Below, in pieces: positions 8,823 through 16,995 of a stretch of DNA of 64,000 nt (the first letter of the stretch is position 1; each line of letters begins with the position of its first letter). The translations under genes were made by a program, and so were the position numbers. Origin of the DNA: Candidatus Ozemobacteraceae bacterium (lineage in GTDB: Bacteria > Muiribacteriota > Ozemobacteria > Ozemobacterales > Ozemobacteraceae); contig DAOSOK010000032.1 of NCBI GenBank assembly GCA_035373905.1, forward strand, positions 1 to 64,000, in the 5' to 3' direction. The notes below the pieces were generated by a model. That model saw nothing but the letters and a program-made list of their open reading frames with translations, had not been told where the DNA came from and ran no database searches.

Positions 8823-8853
8823 CGAGGGAAAAATGAACGGCGGAAAATGCAAC

Positions 8854-8877
8854 CGGGGCGTCCTTTCGGACGCCCCG
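8854..8877 (-). terminator. Terminator after the cold-shock gene
   Basis: A perfect 10-bp hairpin, CGGGGCGTCC-TTTC-GGACGCCCCG, followed on the minus strand by GTTGCATTTT. It lies 20 bases past the cold-shock stop and also faces the end of the convergent zincin-like gene. Confidence 0.8.
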
Positions 8878-8896
8878 GCGTGTGTTCAGCAATCTA

Positions 8897-9103
8897 TCAG
8901 GACAGCTTGCGAACGTTGATCGCCTGGGGACCCTTGGGGCCGGCTTCGACCTCGAACTCGACCTGCTGGCCTTCGTTGAGGGATTTGTAGCCGGAGCCCT
9001 GGATCGAGCGATGATGCACGAAAGCATCCTTTTCGCCGTTCTCGCGCTGAATGAAACCGTAACCCTTATCGTTGTTGAACCACTTAACAGTACCGCGCTC
9101 CAT
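8897..9103 (-). CDS. Cold-shock domain protein, CspA family
   Basis: A 68-aa single-stranded nucleic-acid binding protein. RNP1 (KGYGFIQ, about 13-19) and RNP2 (DAFVHH, about 26-31) are intact, and the N-terminus MERGTVKWFN is typical. The start has an ideal ribosome site (TAGGAGGTCTCC) at good spacing. The mRNA appears to have a leader of about 135 bases, as in cold-inducible csp genes, where the leader controls stability and translation. Cold induction is inference. Confidence 0.95.
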   Translation of the reverse strand: MERGTVKWFNNDKGYGFIQRENGEKDAFVHHRSIQGSGYKSLNEGQQVEFEVEAGPKGPQAINVRKLS

Positions 9104-9247
9104 TATTTGGAGACCTCCTAGTATTTTCTCCGAAGCCTAGAACTACATTCCCGCTTACCCACAACTTGGTTCTTGTCCGTGCCGGCCCAAGACCTGTACT
9201 GCAACAAAACCGCATCGGAGTCGGGGACGCCCCTCGGAAGTTCCTTC

Positions 9248-9276
9248 ATCTTACCACGCAACAAAAGGGTACGCAA
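9248..9276 (-). promoter_or_regulatory. Putative sigma-70 promoter of the cold-shock gene
   Basis: Minus-strand TTGCGT (-35) and TAAGAT (-10) are separated by 17 bases. Transcription would start near 9241 and give a leader of about 137 bases before the ATG at 9103. The long leader is typical of cold-shock mRNAs. The region 9104-9247 otherwise contains only the ribosome site. Confidence 0.5.
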
Positions 9277-9409
9277 GAGAAATCGCCGTGGGCACGAGGC
9301 ATGATTCCCGCAAACCCGCTTCAGATAACGGAAAAGCGCTGAAAAATCCCCGATTGCCCGACGACGGAAGAAGGCCGGATACTGTATACTGAATCCTGAA
9401 AGATTCCTC

Positions 9410-9473
9410 CGTTCGCCCTGAGTCTGTCGAAGGGCGATGTCTCTCGTGTTTCGACAGGCTCAGCATGAACGGG
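9410..9473. repeat. TTCGACAGGCTCAG-type inverted repeat
   Basis: Two facing copies of a short motif: CGTTCGCCCTGAGTCTGTCG at 9410-9429, and TTTCGACAGGCTCAG followed by CATGAACGGG at 9449-9473. They form an imperfect inverted repeat in the 461-base gap between the cold-shock gene and the TVP38 gene. A related copy lies at 62273-62309. Repeats of this type are widespread in unrelated bacteria. The rest of the gap (9277-9409 and 9474-9564) shows no gene. Confidence 0.7.
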
Positions 9474-9564
9474 AACGAGAAATTTGCTTTATGCCATGCA
9501 GGAATAAATCGTTGGCGATATCAGTAGATGTTGTTATCGGAAGCATGCTCCGGCGGAAAATCCG

Positions 9565-10281
9565 GTGAAGCAGTCCGAGTCACAAGCCGGAACCCTGGGC
9601 AGGGCGTATGCGAAATACGTCACGGCCTCGGCTATCGTCGTGCTCGCCCTGCTATTATTCCTCGGATTGCCGACCAGGGAAACGCTCGAACGTGCCCAGA
9701 ATCTCTTCGCCGGCTCCGGCAGCGTCGGAGTCTTGTATTACACGGCGTTGTACATCGTCGGAAGCGTTCTTCTCCAGCCCTGTTTTCCCCTGACGCTGGG
9801 CGCTGGCTTCCTGTATGGGTTCCCGGCGGGGTTCGCCATCGCCCTTCTCGCTTCGACGCTCGGCGCGGCCGCTGCGTTCCTGACGGCCCGGTATCTTGCC
9901 CGCGGCTGGCTGGCTCGGCGAGCGGAAACGGACGAGCGGTTCCGGGCGGTCGACCTCGCCGTGACGCGCGACGGCTGGCGGGTGGTTCTTCTCCTTCGCC
10001 TCGCTTCGGTTCTCCCGTACAACCTCGTGAACTACACGATCGGCATGAGCGGCATCGGCCTGGGCCCGTTCATCCTGGCGACATGGATCGGCCGGATCCC
10101 GATCACGGCCGTTCACGCGTATCTCGGCTCGATCTCTCCGCGCCTCACCACCCTCGGGGAAACCGCGCAGGCCCTTTCCCCGGCCGAAATCGCCGTCTAC
10201 GCGCTCGGATGGCTGGCAACACTCGCCTCGATGGTGTACATCGGCCGCATCGCCCGTGCCGCCCTCGCCGCCAGAGCCTGA
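9565..10281 (+). CDS. TVP38/TMEM64 (VTT domain) membrane protein
   Basis: A 238-aa inner-membrane protein with about six hydrophobic segments. The VTT/SNARE-associated domain is recognisable from PCFPLTLGAGFLYGFPAG (about 72-90) and LRLASVLPYNLVNYTIGMS (about 147-165). Family members (DedA superfamily) are linked to lipid scrambling or flipping and membrane homeostasis; the substrate here is unknown. The GTG start at 9565 gives the shortest sensible N-terminus, but no strong ribosome site is seen. It is a single gene followed by a separate promoter. Confidence 0.85.
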   Translation: MKQSESQAGTLGRAYAKYVTASAIVVLALLLFLGLPTRETLERAQNLFAGSGSVGVLYYTALYIVGSVLLQPCFPLTLGAGFLYGFPAGFAIALLASTLGAAAAFLTARYLARGWLARRAETDERFRAVDLAVTRDGWRVVLLLRLASVLPYNLVNYTIGMSGIGLGPFILATWIGRIPITAVHAYLGSISPRLTTLGETAQALSPAEIAVYALGWLATLASMVYIGRIARAALAARA

Positions 10282-10304
10282 CCCCCCGGACCCCGGGGTT
10301 GGCA

Positions 10305-10313
10305 TGCTATAAT
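10305..10313 (+). promoter_or_regulatory. Extended -10 promoter of the lipase gene
   Basis: TGC-TATAAT, a consensus -10 hexamer with the TGN extension, lies 21 bases before the lipase start codon. No good -35 is visible in the C/G-rich sequence upstream, which agrees with extended -10 usage. The start site would be near 10320, leaving a short leader with ribosome site TGGAGGT. Confidence 0.6.
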
Positions 10314-10333
10314 GGCCCAATGGAGGTTCGCTC

Positions 10334-11389
10334 ATGACTCATGTTGCCATTCGTCACATCCGAACATCGCTGTATGCCATCGCCCTGATCGTGATGCTTG
10401 CCTCCCCGGCGTTCGCCGCCACTGGAGAGAATGCCTTCTCGACGGCTTTTCAGCCGGCGGCCGAGGGGCACAATCCCGTGAATGCCTACCTGTTGATGCT
10501 CGCGTGTTATTACAACTATGAGAACCGCATCAATACGGCCAATTTCGAAGAATTCAAAAAGAAATACACCGAACTCTTCAAGCCCTGGGGCATGACCGAG
10601 TTCGATTACCTGAACGTCCGCCGCCGGAGCGCCGACACGCAGGTCGTCGTCATGTCGAACGCGGCGGTCGTGATCGTCGTCTTCCGTGGCTCGGAAGCCA
10701 GCTCCGGTGCATCGTTCAAGCCCGTGAAGTTCGTCTACGACTGGCTGCTGACCGACTTCAACTTTTTCAAGCACACGGTCAAAGAGTGGGGCAGTGACGT
10801 GAAAGTGCATCGCGGCTTTTACAACGCCGTCGATGTCGTGTATCCCGAACTGAAGAAGTTGTGTGAAAAGCATCTCGCGGGCGGCGCCAAGCGCCTCTGG
10901 ATCACGGGCCACAGCCTCGGAGCCGGCCTCGTGCCGATCGCCGCGTTCCGGCTCGCGAAGGACGGCATTCCGGTTCATGGTCTGACCAGCTTCGCCGGAC
11001 CGCGCGTCGGAAACGAGGAGTTCGCGGACGCTTTCGCGGCCATGTTCCCGAAGTTTCAGCGGTGGGTGAACGACAGCGACATCGTGACGATGGTGCCGTT
11101 TGCCTGGATGAAATACCGCCACGTCTCGAAGCCGAACAACCTGTATGCCGACGGAACCGCCGCCATCGGCGACAAACCCTTCAAGGGCCGCGCGAAGGTC
11201 TCCGCCCACATGCCCGGCGTCTACCTGCAGAGGCTGTATGGCCAGGTCCCGCCGGAACTGCGCGATACCGTGCCGGCTCCGCCCGCCTTCGAAAGCGGCA
11301 AGGGCCCAGAAGACCCCGAACTCGAGCGCGAATTCTCGAAGAAACGCATCTCCATCATCGACTTCGGAAAGCCCGACATCGAAGACTGA
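10334..11389 (+). CDS. Secreted class 3 lipase (alpha/beta hydrolase)
   Basis: A 351-aa exported protein. The signal peptide is cleaved after about residue 29 (SPAFAA). The lipase_3 fold is shown by the oxyanion segment VVFRGSE (115-121), the HRGFYNA segment (159-165), the nucleophile elbow GHSLGAG (192-198, Ser194), an Asp in NDSDIV (247/249) and His292 (SAHMPGVY). These give a complete Ser-Asp-His triad for triacylglycerol or lipid ester hydrolysis. It is monocistronic, with its own promoter and terminator. Confidence 0.92.
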   Translation: MTHVAIRHIRTSLYAIALIVMLASPAFAATGENAFSTAFQPAAEGHNPVNAYLLMLACYYNYENRINTANFEEFKKKYTELFKPWGMTEFDYLNVRRRSADTQVVVMSNAAVVIVVFRGSEASSGASFKPVKFVYDWLLTDFNFFKHTVKEWGSDVKVHRGFYNAVDVVYPELKKLCEKHLAGGAKRLWITGHSLGAGLVPIAAFRLAKDGIPVHGLTSFAGPRVGNEEFADAFAAMFPKFQRWVNDSDIVTMVPFAWMKYRHVSKPNNLYADGTAAIGDKPFKGRAKVSAHMPGVYLQRLYGQVPPELRDTVPAPPAFESGKGPEDPELEREFSKKRISIIDFGKPDIED

Positions 11390-11403
11390 CGTTTGAATTG
11401 ACG

Positions 11404-11435
11404 AGGGCCGCGGCGTATACTGCCGCGGCTCTTTT
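11404..11435 (+). terminator. Terminator after the lipase gene
   Basis: An 8-bp perfect stem GCCGCGGC/GCCGCGGC (11407-11414 with 11422-11429) is extended outwards by three more pairs, one of them a G-T wobble. The loop is 7 nt and the tail is TTTTGTT. It lies 15 bases after the lipase stop. Confidence 0.85.
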
Positions 11436-11468
11436 GTTAAGGTCTGTTATCGCCGGAGGCATGTGGTG

Positions 11469-12092
11469 ATGGATGGAGCGGGATTTCTCGCTTTTCTGTG
11501 CGTTTCGGTTCTACTGACGATCGCACCGGGACCGGACAACCTGTTCGTGATCACGCAGGGGCTGACCCGGGGCAAAAAAGCGGCCGTCGTGACGGCCATG
11601 GGGATGTGCTGCGGGAACAGCGTTCACACGCTTGCGGCGGCCCTCGGTATTTCGGCGGTCATGTATGCGTCGGCGGTTGCCTTTGCCGTCGTGAAATACG
11701 CGGGGGCGGCGTATCTCCTGTACATGGCGGTCGCGACGCTGATCGAGAAACCGGGAGGCGCCGGGAAGGCCGCTCCCGAGCCGATGAGCGCGGGCGCCAT
11801 GTTCCGGCGAGGCTTCGTCATGAATGTGCTGAATCCGAAAGTGGCGATCTTCTTCCTCGCGTTTCTGCCACAGTTCGTTCAAAAAGGCGATCCGCACCCT
11901 GCACTCTCGATGGTCTTCCTGGGGTTCGTCTTCGCCGCGCAGGCCGTCGTCATTTTCGGCCTGATCGGCTGGTTCTCGGGGGCGATCGGCGGATACGTGC
12001 TCGAAAACCCGAGGTTGTCGCGCCTTTTTTCCCTGCTGACGGCCGGAGTTCTCGGCGCTTTGGGCATCCGGCTGGCGCTGGCAGAGCGGTGA
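11469..12092 (+). CDS. LysE/RhtB family amino-acid exporter
   Basis: A 207-aa integral membrane protein with about six hydrophobic segments. The family signature near the N-terminus is clear (LTIAPGPDNLFVITQGLTRG), and FVMNVLNPKVAIFFLAF follows in the second half. The family exports amino acids such as lysine, threonine or homoserine; the specificity cannot be read from sequence. ATG 11469 has GGAGG at about 9 bases; GTG codons at 11463 and 11466 are too close to that site. Confidence 0.9.
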   Translation: MDGAGFLAFLCVSVLLTIAPGPDNLFVITQGLTRGKKAAVVTAMGMCCGNSVHTLAAALGISAVMYASAVAFAVVKYAGAAYLLYMAVATLIEKPGGAGKAAPEPMSAGAMFRRGFVMNVLNPKVAIFFLAFLPQFVQKGDPHPALSMVFLGFVFAAQAVVIFGLIGWFSGAIGGYVLENPRLSRLFSLLTAGVLGALGIRLALAER

Positions 12093-12141
12093 TGGTGACC
12101 TGCCAGCATCGTATCCTTGTTTTCTTGAAAGGAAAATACAG

Positions 12142-12615
12142 ATGAAACTTGCCACCCTCTGCTATGTCCGCCGTGACGGCCGGACGTTGATGATGCATCG
12201 CAACAAACGACCGGATGACACGCATTACGGCAAATGGAACGGCCTCGGCGGCAAGTTCGACGCGGGCGAGACGCCCGAGGAGTGCGCGCGTCGCGAGGTG
12301 CGTGAAGAGAGCGGGCTCGTGGCGCGCGAACTGCACCTGAAGGGTGTCATCACCTTCCCGAAGTTCGCGAAAGGGGAGGACTGGTATGTGTTCATCTATA
12401 TCGTGCATGCCGATGGCGACCCTTTTCGCGAGTGTCCCGAGGGCGAGCTCGTCTGGATCGACGACGAGAAACTCGTCGAGTTGAACCTCTGGGAAGGAGA
12501 CAGCGTTTTTCTTCCCTGGCTCGACCGCCCCGAACTCTTTTCCGCCCGATTCACGTATGAGCATGGGAAGCTTGTTTCCCATGACGCCGTCTTCTATCCG
12601 CTTTCTGAAGCGTGA
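12142..12615 (+). CDS. Nudix hydrolase (MutT/8-oxo-dGTPase-like)
   Basis: A 157-aa cytoplasmic Nudix protein. The box GX5EX7REUXEEXGU is intact (about residues 36-58, ending REVREESGL). The upstream segment GKWNGLGGKFDAGET and the overall length match the MutT/NUDT1-like group that hydrolyses oxidised or non-canonical nucleoside triphosphates. The ribosome site is AAGGAAAA. It ends convergent to the C39-like protease. The 151-base gap 12616-12766 is partly very AT-rich (12648-12671) and holds no clear terminator. Confidence 0.9.
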   Translation: MKLATLCYVRRDGRTLMMHRNKRPDDTHYGKWNGLGGKFDAGETPEECARREVREESGLVARELHLKGVITFPKFAKGEDWYVFIYIVHADGDPFRECPEGELVWIDDEKLVELNLWEGDSVFLPWLDRPELFSARFTYEHGKLVSHDAVFYPLSEA

Positions 12616-12766
12616 CGGATATCCGACGAAAGTCGTATGTTCTGAAATATAAAGTTATATTATATAATAAAGCCGGTTTCGGGGCGCCTCTTCTGGACGG
12701 CTGCAAGATGGGCTTCCGGTCGAAGTGCAAACCAGAAACGCTTACGGTGAAGTCGGGAGAAGAAGA

Positions 12767-13468
12767 TCAATCGATGTGGGAAAATTCGGGCTGCCTGACT
12801 TCGCGGCCTTTCACGATGATGGCCATCTGGTTGTATTCGCGGCGCTTGCCATTCTCGATTTCGTAGTCATGCCAGCGGGTCAGGAACTCTTCGTTCGTGA
12901 GGTAGCCGCGGGTCCCGAGCAGGGAGGGGTCTTCGATGAAGATCGCCTGGTCGTTGAACCCGATCAGGATGCTGTAATGCCCGTCTTCCCACTCTTTGGA
13001 ATAATCTTTGCCCGCCGTGTCGCCCCAGGCTTGGTAATCGATGATGACGACCCGGCCCTGACGCAAATCCTCTTTCATTGCTTCGAGGGAATAATGTTCA
13101 ACCATCCGTGCGTCGAGGCCGAGCTCCTGCAGCCCCTTCACGAGACGGCTAGGGTGTGTGCCCTGCGCGGGTGTGGTTCCGAGAGATCTGGCGAATTCTT
13201 CCTGATATCCCCAGTGGCCGAAATACATGGCTGCTGCCTGAAATACCCCCACGCCGCAGGAGGAGTCGTTCATCTGGATGACGTCGGGAATATCTTTCAT
13301 CAGGAATGCCGGGGTCAGCGAGGCAATGGAGACCGGCCGGGATTGAACCGACGAGAGACGCTCCCGAAACGGTGTTTTTTCCGCTCCGTCCGTGGGGCGA
13401 TACCCGATGATCATCGATGCCAAAAGCGCCGCGAAAATCGTCAGACTGAGCCAGCCGTGTCGGTTCAT
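12767..13468 (-). CDS. C39-like cysteine peptidase family protein, exported
   Basis: A 233-aa protein with an N-terminal signal peptide or anchor (about residues 5-22). A papain-like C39 fold is suggested by QMNDSSCGVGVF (Gln65, Cys71), EDGHYSILIGF (His164) and IEDPS (Asp180), in the right order and spacing for a Cys-His-Asp triad. Stand-alone C39-like domains occur in many extracytoplasmic proteins with unknown substrates. It is not next to a bacteriocin or ABC exporter gene, so a role in leader-peptide processing is unlikely. The ribosome site is GGGGAGA. Confidence 0.85.
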   Translation of the reverse strand: MNRHGWLSLTIFAALLASMIIGYRPTDGAEKTPFRERLSSVQSRPVSIASLTPAFLMKDIPDVIQMNDSSCGVGVFQAAAMYFGHWGYQEEFARSLGTTPAQGTHPSRLVKGLQELGLDARMVEHYSLEAMKEDLRQGRVVIIDYQAWGDTAGKDYSKEWEDGHYSILIGFNDQAIFIEDPSLLGTRGYLTNEEFLTRWHDYEIENGKRREYNQMAIIVKGREVRQPEFSHID

Positions 13469-13700
13469 CGTTGTCTCTCCCCAATTCGTGATTGTCTTTC
13501 GCCATTATAGCAACGCAGAGGAAAACGGCAATGGCCAGAACGGACGATGGCTCGCGACGGCGATGAGCGAAGGGCCCTGTTTGGATCCGTTCTTTCCGGA
13601 AAAGTCGGAATGATAAAAATATATATAAATATATATTATTGCCGTTGTAGGGGTGATCCTGATTGAGTTACCATACTGCATTCGGAAAAAGGAGATATCT

Positions 13701-14372
13701 ATGGGTGATATGCTGACCGGTTCGGCACCAATGCGGTTGCTGGACCTTTCGGGGCCCGACGTGCTGATGGGGATGTGCCTTGCGTTCGCTCTCTGTCTCG
13801 TTCTTGCGCGGATCTGCGCGGCGACGGCGCCCGCGGGAACCCAGACGCGGCACGTGCCGCGAACCATGGTTCTGCTCGGGGTGACCGTGAGCCTGATCAT
13901 GGCCGTGATCGGGAACAGCCTCGCCCGGGCGTTCGGGGCGATCGGCGCGCTGAGCCTGATCCGCTTCCGCACCGCCGTGAAGGATACGCGGGACCTCGCC
14001 TCGCTGTTCATGTCGATCGCCGTCGGCATGACGTCGGGAAGCGGGTATTTCCGGATCGCCATCGGGGCCACGGCGCTGATGTGCCTGTTCCACCTGTTCC
14101 TGGTGAAGTTCCCGCTCGTCGAGTCGGGGCGGCGGTTCTGCCTGCTGAGACTGCGCCATCCCGTCGATCTCGACGTGGCTGCCCAGGTCTTCCCCCTCAT
14201 CCGCCAGAAAGCGGGCGAGATCAAGCTGCTCGGCAAAGAGGCGGCGGGAGACGGAAAACTCGCGGAAACGGTCATCGAGCTTTCGGTGGATGATTCCCTG
14301 TCTCTCGACGAACTCGTGAAAAACGTGGCGTCCGCCCAGCCGACCGTCCAGGTCAGCGTCCTGCTGGACTGA
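13701..14372 (+). CDS. DUF4956 membrane protein of the polyphosphate module
   Basis: A 223-aa protein with three or four membrane segments in the N-terminal half, including the conserved core FGAIGALSLIRFRTAVKDTR (about 91-110), and a small soluble C-terminal domain (about 150-223). This matches the DUF4956 family, which frequently neighbours VTC-type polyphosphate polymerases and CotH proteins, as it does here. ATG 13701 is chosen because AAAAAGGAGATATCT lies directly before it; an upstream GTG at 13653 lacks that. An AT-rich promoter-like tract (13609-13642) precedes the gene, which probably starts the operon DUF4956-CotH-VTC. Confidence 0.85.
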   Translation: MGDMLTGSAPMRLLDLSGPDVLMGMCLAFALCLVLARICAATAPAGTQTRHVPRTMVLLGVTVSLIMAVIGNSLARAFGAIGALSLIRFRTAVKDTRDLASLFMSIAVGMTSGSGYFRIAIGATALMCLFHLFLVKFPLVESGRRFCLLRLRHPVDLDVAAQVFPLIRQKAGEIKLLGKEAAGDGKLAETVIELSVDDSLSLDELVKNVASAQPTVQVSVLLD

Positions 14373-14394
14373 CCGGCGATCCGGGCTGAACGGT

Positions 14395-16188
14395 ATGGAG
14401 TCACGCCGGACGGGCGATCGCGCCGGTAGACGGGGCGGCACTCGAGTGCTGCTCTGGGTTGTCGCGTTCGCGCTGTTCGCCGCGTTCCTCGCGATGGAAG
14501 ACGGAACGGGCGGAAGCCTGCGCAGGGGGCCGCCTTCCGCCGTCTCGGGCGGGCGCCCCAATCCCGCACTGGCAGCCGATCGTCAGGACCTCTTTCGCGT
14601 GCGCGACATCAGGCTGTCCATCGCCGAAGCAGACTGGGACTTCTTTTTCAGCCACCCCCCGCTCTCTCTGACGGCGTTTCAGAATGCCCGGCTCGCATGT
14701 CCCGGGCGAATCAAACCCCTGAAAGTGTCTCTTCGGGTGCGCGGCGGTCACGCCTGGCACTGGAGGCCCGACAAACCGTCGCTGCGCGTGCGGATGCCCG
14801 TCGGCCTGGCGTTCGAGGGGCGCCGGGTTCTCGACCTGATCAATCCCGAAGATCCCGCGATGGTGACGAGCCTGGTCGCGGATCACCTGGCGGTGCGGGC
14901 CGGCGTGGCGGCCTCGATCACCCGCTGGGCCCGCGTCTGGGTCAACGACCGCTTTCTCGGCATGTACCATCTGACCGACAGGCTCGACGGCACGCTGCTG
15001 GCGAATCTCGGCATGCCGGAATTGCCGGTGGGCGAGGGGAACCGCCGCACGTCGGACCTGTGGATGGACCCCGATCTCTGGGATGTTCACGGCGGTGCGA
15101 TGACCGTTCGCGACCTCTGCCGGCCGGTGTTCGCGAAGCTGCTCGCGCTCGTCCGCCCGCCGCTGAACGTCGAGCGGACCGCCGGACTGTCGGAGTATCT
15201 CGACCTGGTGCGGACGGCCTCCTGGTCGGCGATGGTCACGGCCGTCGGAAGCCTCCAGAGCGATGACGTTCACAACCAGCACTGGGTCTTCGACAATACC
15301 GCGGGCGTGAAATTCTGGCCGGTGTTCGCCGACTGCGGCGGGTTCGGAGCTGTCACCCGGTTCGGCCTCGAAACCCGGCCGGAGGACATCGAGCTGTGGC
15401 CATACGAGTTCCTTTTCCCGATTATGGATGCCGCGTTTCGGAACCCCTACTTCGTCGCGAGGCGAAACATGGCGCTCTGGAAGCTGCTTCGCGGCGATCT
15501 GCGCGCCGAAGCCGTCGCCTCGCTCGCCGTCGGGCTTCACGCGCTGGTCGAGCCTGAGATCGCGGCGGAACGGCACCTCGGGGCCGTCGTCACCGTGCCC
15601 GGCCTGGGCGTTCCGGTGCGGGTCCCGATCTCGGCGCGGGTCGCGGCATCGGAAGCGGCGCGCATCGGAGACTGGATGCGGCATCGCGAGGCATATCTCG
15701 ACGGCATGCTTGCATCGCTTGCCGTGACGATCGCGCCCCCGGAGGCGGTTTCCGGTGACTGGCTCCGCCTGCCCCTCGCGGTGTGGGGCCATGCTCCCGT
15801 CGAGTGGGAGCCGGGGGAGCTTGCCGCGTCGATCCGGCTCGACAGGAACCGGGACGGCCGCATCGACCAGGACGATGCCTCGTGTCCGGCACGGCTTCGC
15901 CTGTATCCGGCGATGCGCGAAGAGCCGGCGGCGGGCCGGAAATGGCTCCGCGGCGAGACGCGGCTTCTTCCGTATCTGCTGGCGCCCGCCACTCAGACCT
16001 ATCTCATCGGCATCCGGGCAGACCGGGCCGCCGAGGTCGTGGCGGCATTGAAAGCCGGCGCAAGAAATTCCGTGACGGGGATGCCCGTTCCCGTGCTGAC
16101 GGCTTCGGAGGCGGCGATGCCGCCCCTCTACGCGCATGCCGGGAGCCTTCACCCGTGGGCCGTGTCAGCCGGAACGCTGGACTGGTAA
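14395..16188 (+). CDS. CotH kinase family protein with EF-hand-like loop
   Basis: A 597-aa protein with an N-terminal membrane anchor (about 18-33). CotH-type features follow in order: VSLRVRGGHAWHW and a Lys in RPDKPSLRVRM (about 110-135), NPEDPAMVTSLVADHL (about 150-170), LGMYHLTDRLDG, then SDDVHNQHWVFDN and FWPVFADCGGFG, the catalytic-loop and metal-binding equivalents. CotH proteins are atypical protein kinases acting outside the cell or on coats. Residues 483-494 form a textbook calcium-binding loop (DRNRDGRIDQDD). It lies between DUF4956 and the VTC polymerase with short gaps (22 and 12 bases). The substrate is unknown. Confidence 0.85.
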   Translation: MESRRTGDRAGRRGGTRVLLWVVAFALFAAFLAMEDGTGGSLRRGPPSAVSGGRPNPALAADRQDLFRVRDIRLSIAEADWDFFFSHPPLSLTAFQNARLACPGRIKPLKVSLRVRGGHAWHWRPDKPSLRVRMPVGLAFEGRRVLDLINPEDPAMVTSLVADHLAVRAGVAASITRWARVWVNDRFLGMYHLTDRLDGTLLANLGMPELPVGEGNRRTSDLWMDPDLWDVHGGAMTVRDLCRPVFAKLLALVRPPLNVERTAGLSEYLDLVRTASWSAMVTAVGSLQSDDVHNQHWVFDNTAGVKFWPVFADCGGFGAVTRFGLETRPEDIELWPYEFLFPIMDAAFRNPYFVARRNMALWKLLRGDLRAEAVASLAVGLHALVEPEIAAERHLGAVVTVPGLGVPVRVPISARVAASEAARIGDWMRHREAYLDGMLASLAVTIAPPEAVSGDWLRLPLAVWGHAPVEWEPGELAASIRLDRNRDGRIDQDDASCPARLRLYPAMREEPAAGRKWLRGETRLLPYLLAPATQTYLIGIRADRAAEVVAALKAGARNSVTGMPVPVLTASEAAMPPLYAHAGSLHPWAVSAGTLDW

Positions 16189-16200
16189 GGAGAAAAGACG

Positions 16201-16977
16201 TTGGCAAGCGACTGGGGGAGATACGAGGAGCGAAAGTTCCTGCTTCCGCCCGGAACGGCGGGAGAAATTCAGACGCGGCTGACCCGTGCCGCCGTTCCTG
16301 ACAAACATTCCGGAGTTTCCGGATACGAGGTCGCCTCCCTGTATTTCGATACCTGGTCGGGGCAGTGCGCCTCGGACAAGCGTGAGGGGGAGTTCGACCG
16401 ATACAAGGTGCGACTTCGCGCCTACCGTTCCGATGCGGCTGCCGGTTGGGCGGGTTTCCACCTCGAATTGAAAAGTCGCCAGGGAAATCGGATCGGCAAA
16501 CGTCGCCAGCTTCTGCGGCCGGAGGAAGCCGACGGGATCGCTCGTGAGGGGCTGGGCGGCGCGGCGGTGGCCGCTCTGCTGGATGGGGACGGGGAACGGC
16601 TCATTCCGCCCGGACTGGCCGAGGCCTGGGCGGCCCGACCGGTACTGCGGCCTGCCGTTCTGGTGACGTACCGGCGGTCGGCGTTTCAGCTTCCGGGCTT
16701 GCCGGGCCTGCGTCTGACGTTCGACCGGCAGGTCGCCGCTCATCCGCCCTGCTGGCCCCCGGAAGACGCGGGAGGCGGGCGTCGGCCGTTCAGCCCGGTG
16801 TGCATCTTCGAAGGAAAAGCGCCTCTCGCCCTGCCGCGGACGATCCTGCAGATCCTGGCATCACACGGCATCCTGGAAACCAGTTGTTCCAAGTTCCTGC
16901 TGGCCCGGGACCTGCTCGATACCCGAATTCGCGATGTTCATGCGGCGATACCGCTTGCGGAAGGCCTCCACCCCTGA
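16201..16977 (+). CDS. VTC-domain polyphosphate polymerase
   Basis: A 258-aa soluble protein with the VTC triphosphate-tunnel fold: YEERKF (8-13), LYFDT (47-51), KVRLRAY (69-75), ELKSRQGNRIGKRR (89-102), a Tyr/Arg strand VTYRR, RLTFD, IFEGKAPLALP and the C-terminal SKFLLAR. In the family these Arg/Lys/Glu residues line the tunnel that makes polyphosphate from ATP. The start is TTG with AAGGAGAAAAG upstream; no ATG fits. The neighbours DUF4956 and CotH are the usual partners of bacterial VTC genes. Polymerase activity is inferred from family. Confidence 0.87.
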   Translation: MASDWGRYEERKFLLPPGTAGEIQTRLTRAAVPDKHSGVSGYEVASLYFDTWSGQCASDKREGEFDRYKVRLRAYRSDAAAGWAGFHLELKSRQGNRIGKRRQLLRPEEADGIAREGLGGAAVAALLDGDGERLIPPGLAEAWAARPVLRPAVLVTYRRSAFQLPGLPGLRLTFDRQVAAHPPCWPPEDAGGGRRPFSPVCIFEGKAPLALPRTILQILASHGILETSCSKFLLARDLLDTRIRDVHAAIPLAEGLHP

Positions 16978-16995
16978 GGCGTGAAGCCGAACGCC

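Noticed and set aside
9410..9473. Insertion sequence remnant
   Set aside because: Inverted repeats are present but there is no transposase fragment, and the same motif recurs as a short dispersed repeat at 62273.
12616..12766. Possible riboswitch or small RNA in the convergent gap
   Set aside because: I compared it by eye with the c-di-GMP and cobalamin riboswitch cores and found no match; it lies between two gene ends, where a leader RNA is unlikely.
14401..16152. Open minus-strand frame opposite the CotH-like gene
   Set aside because: Arg/Pro/His-rich translation without domains; the plus strand carries the CotH motifs.
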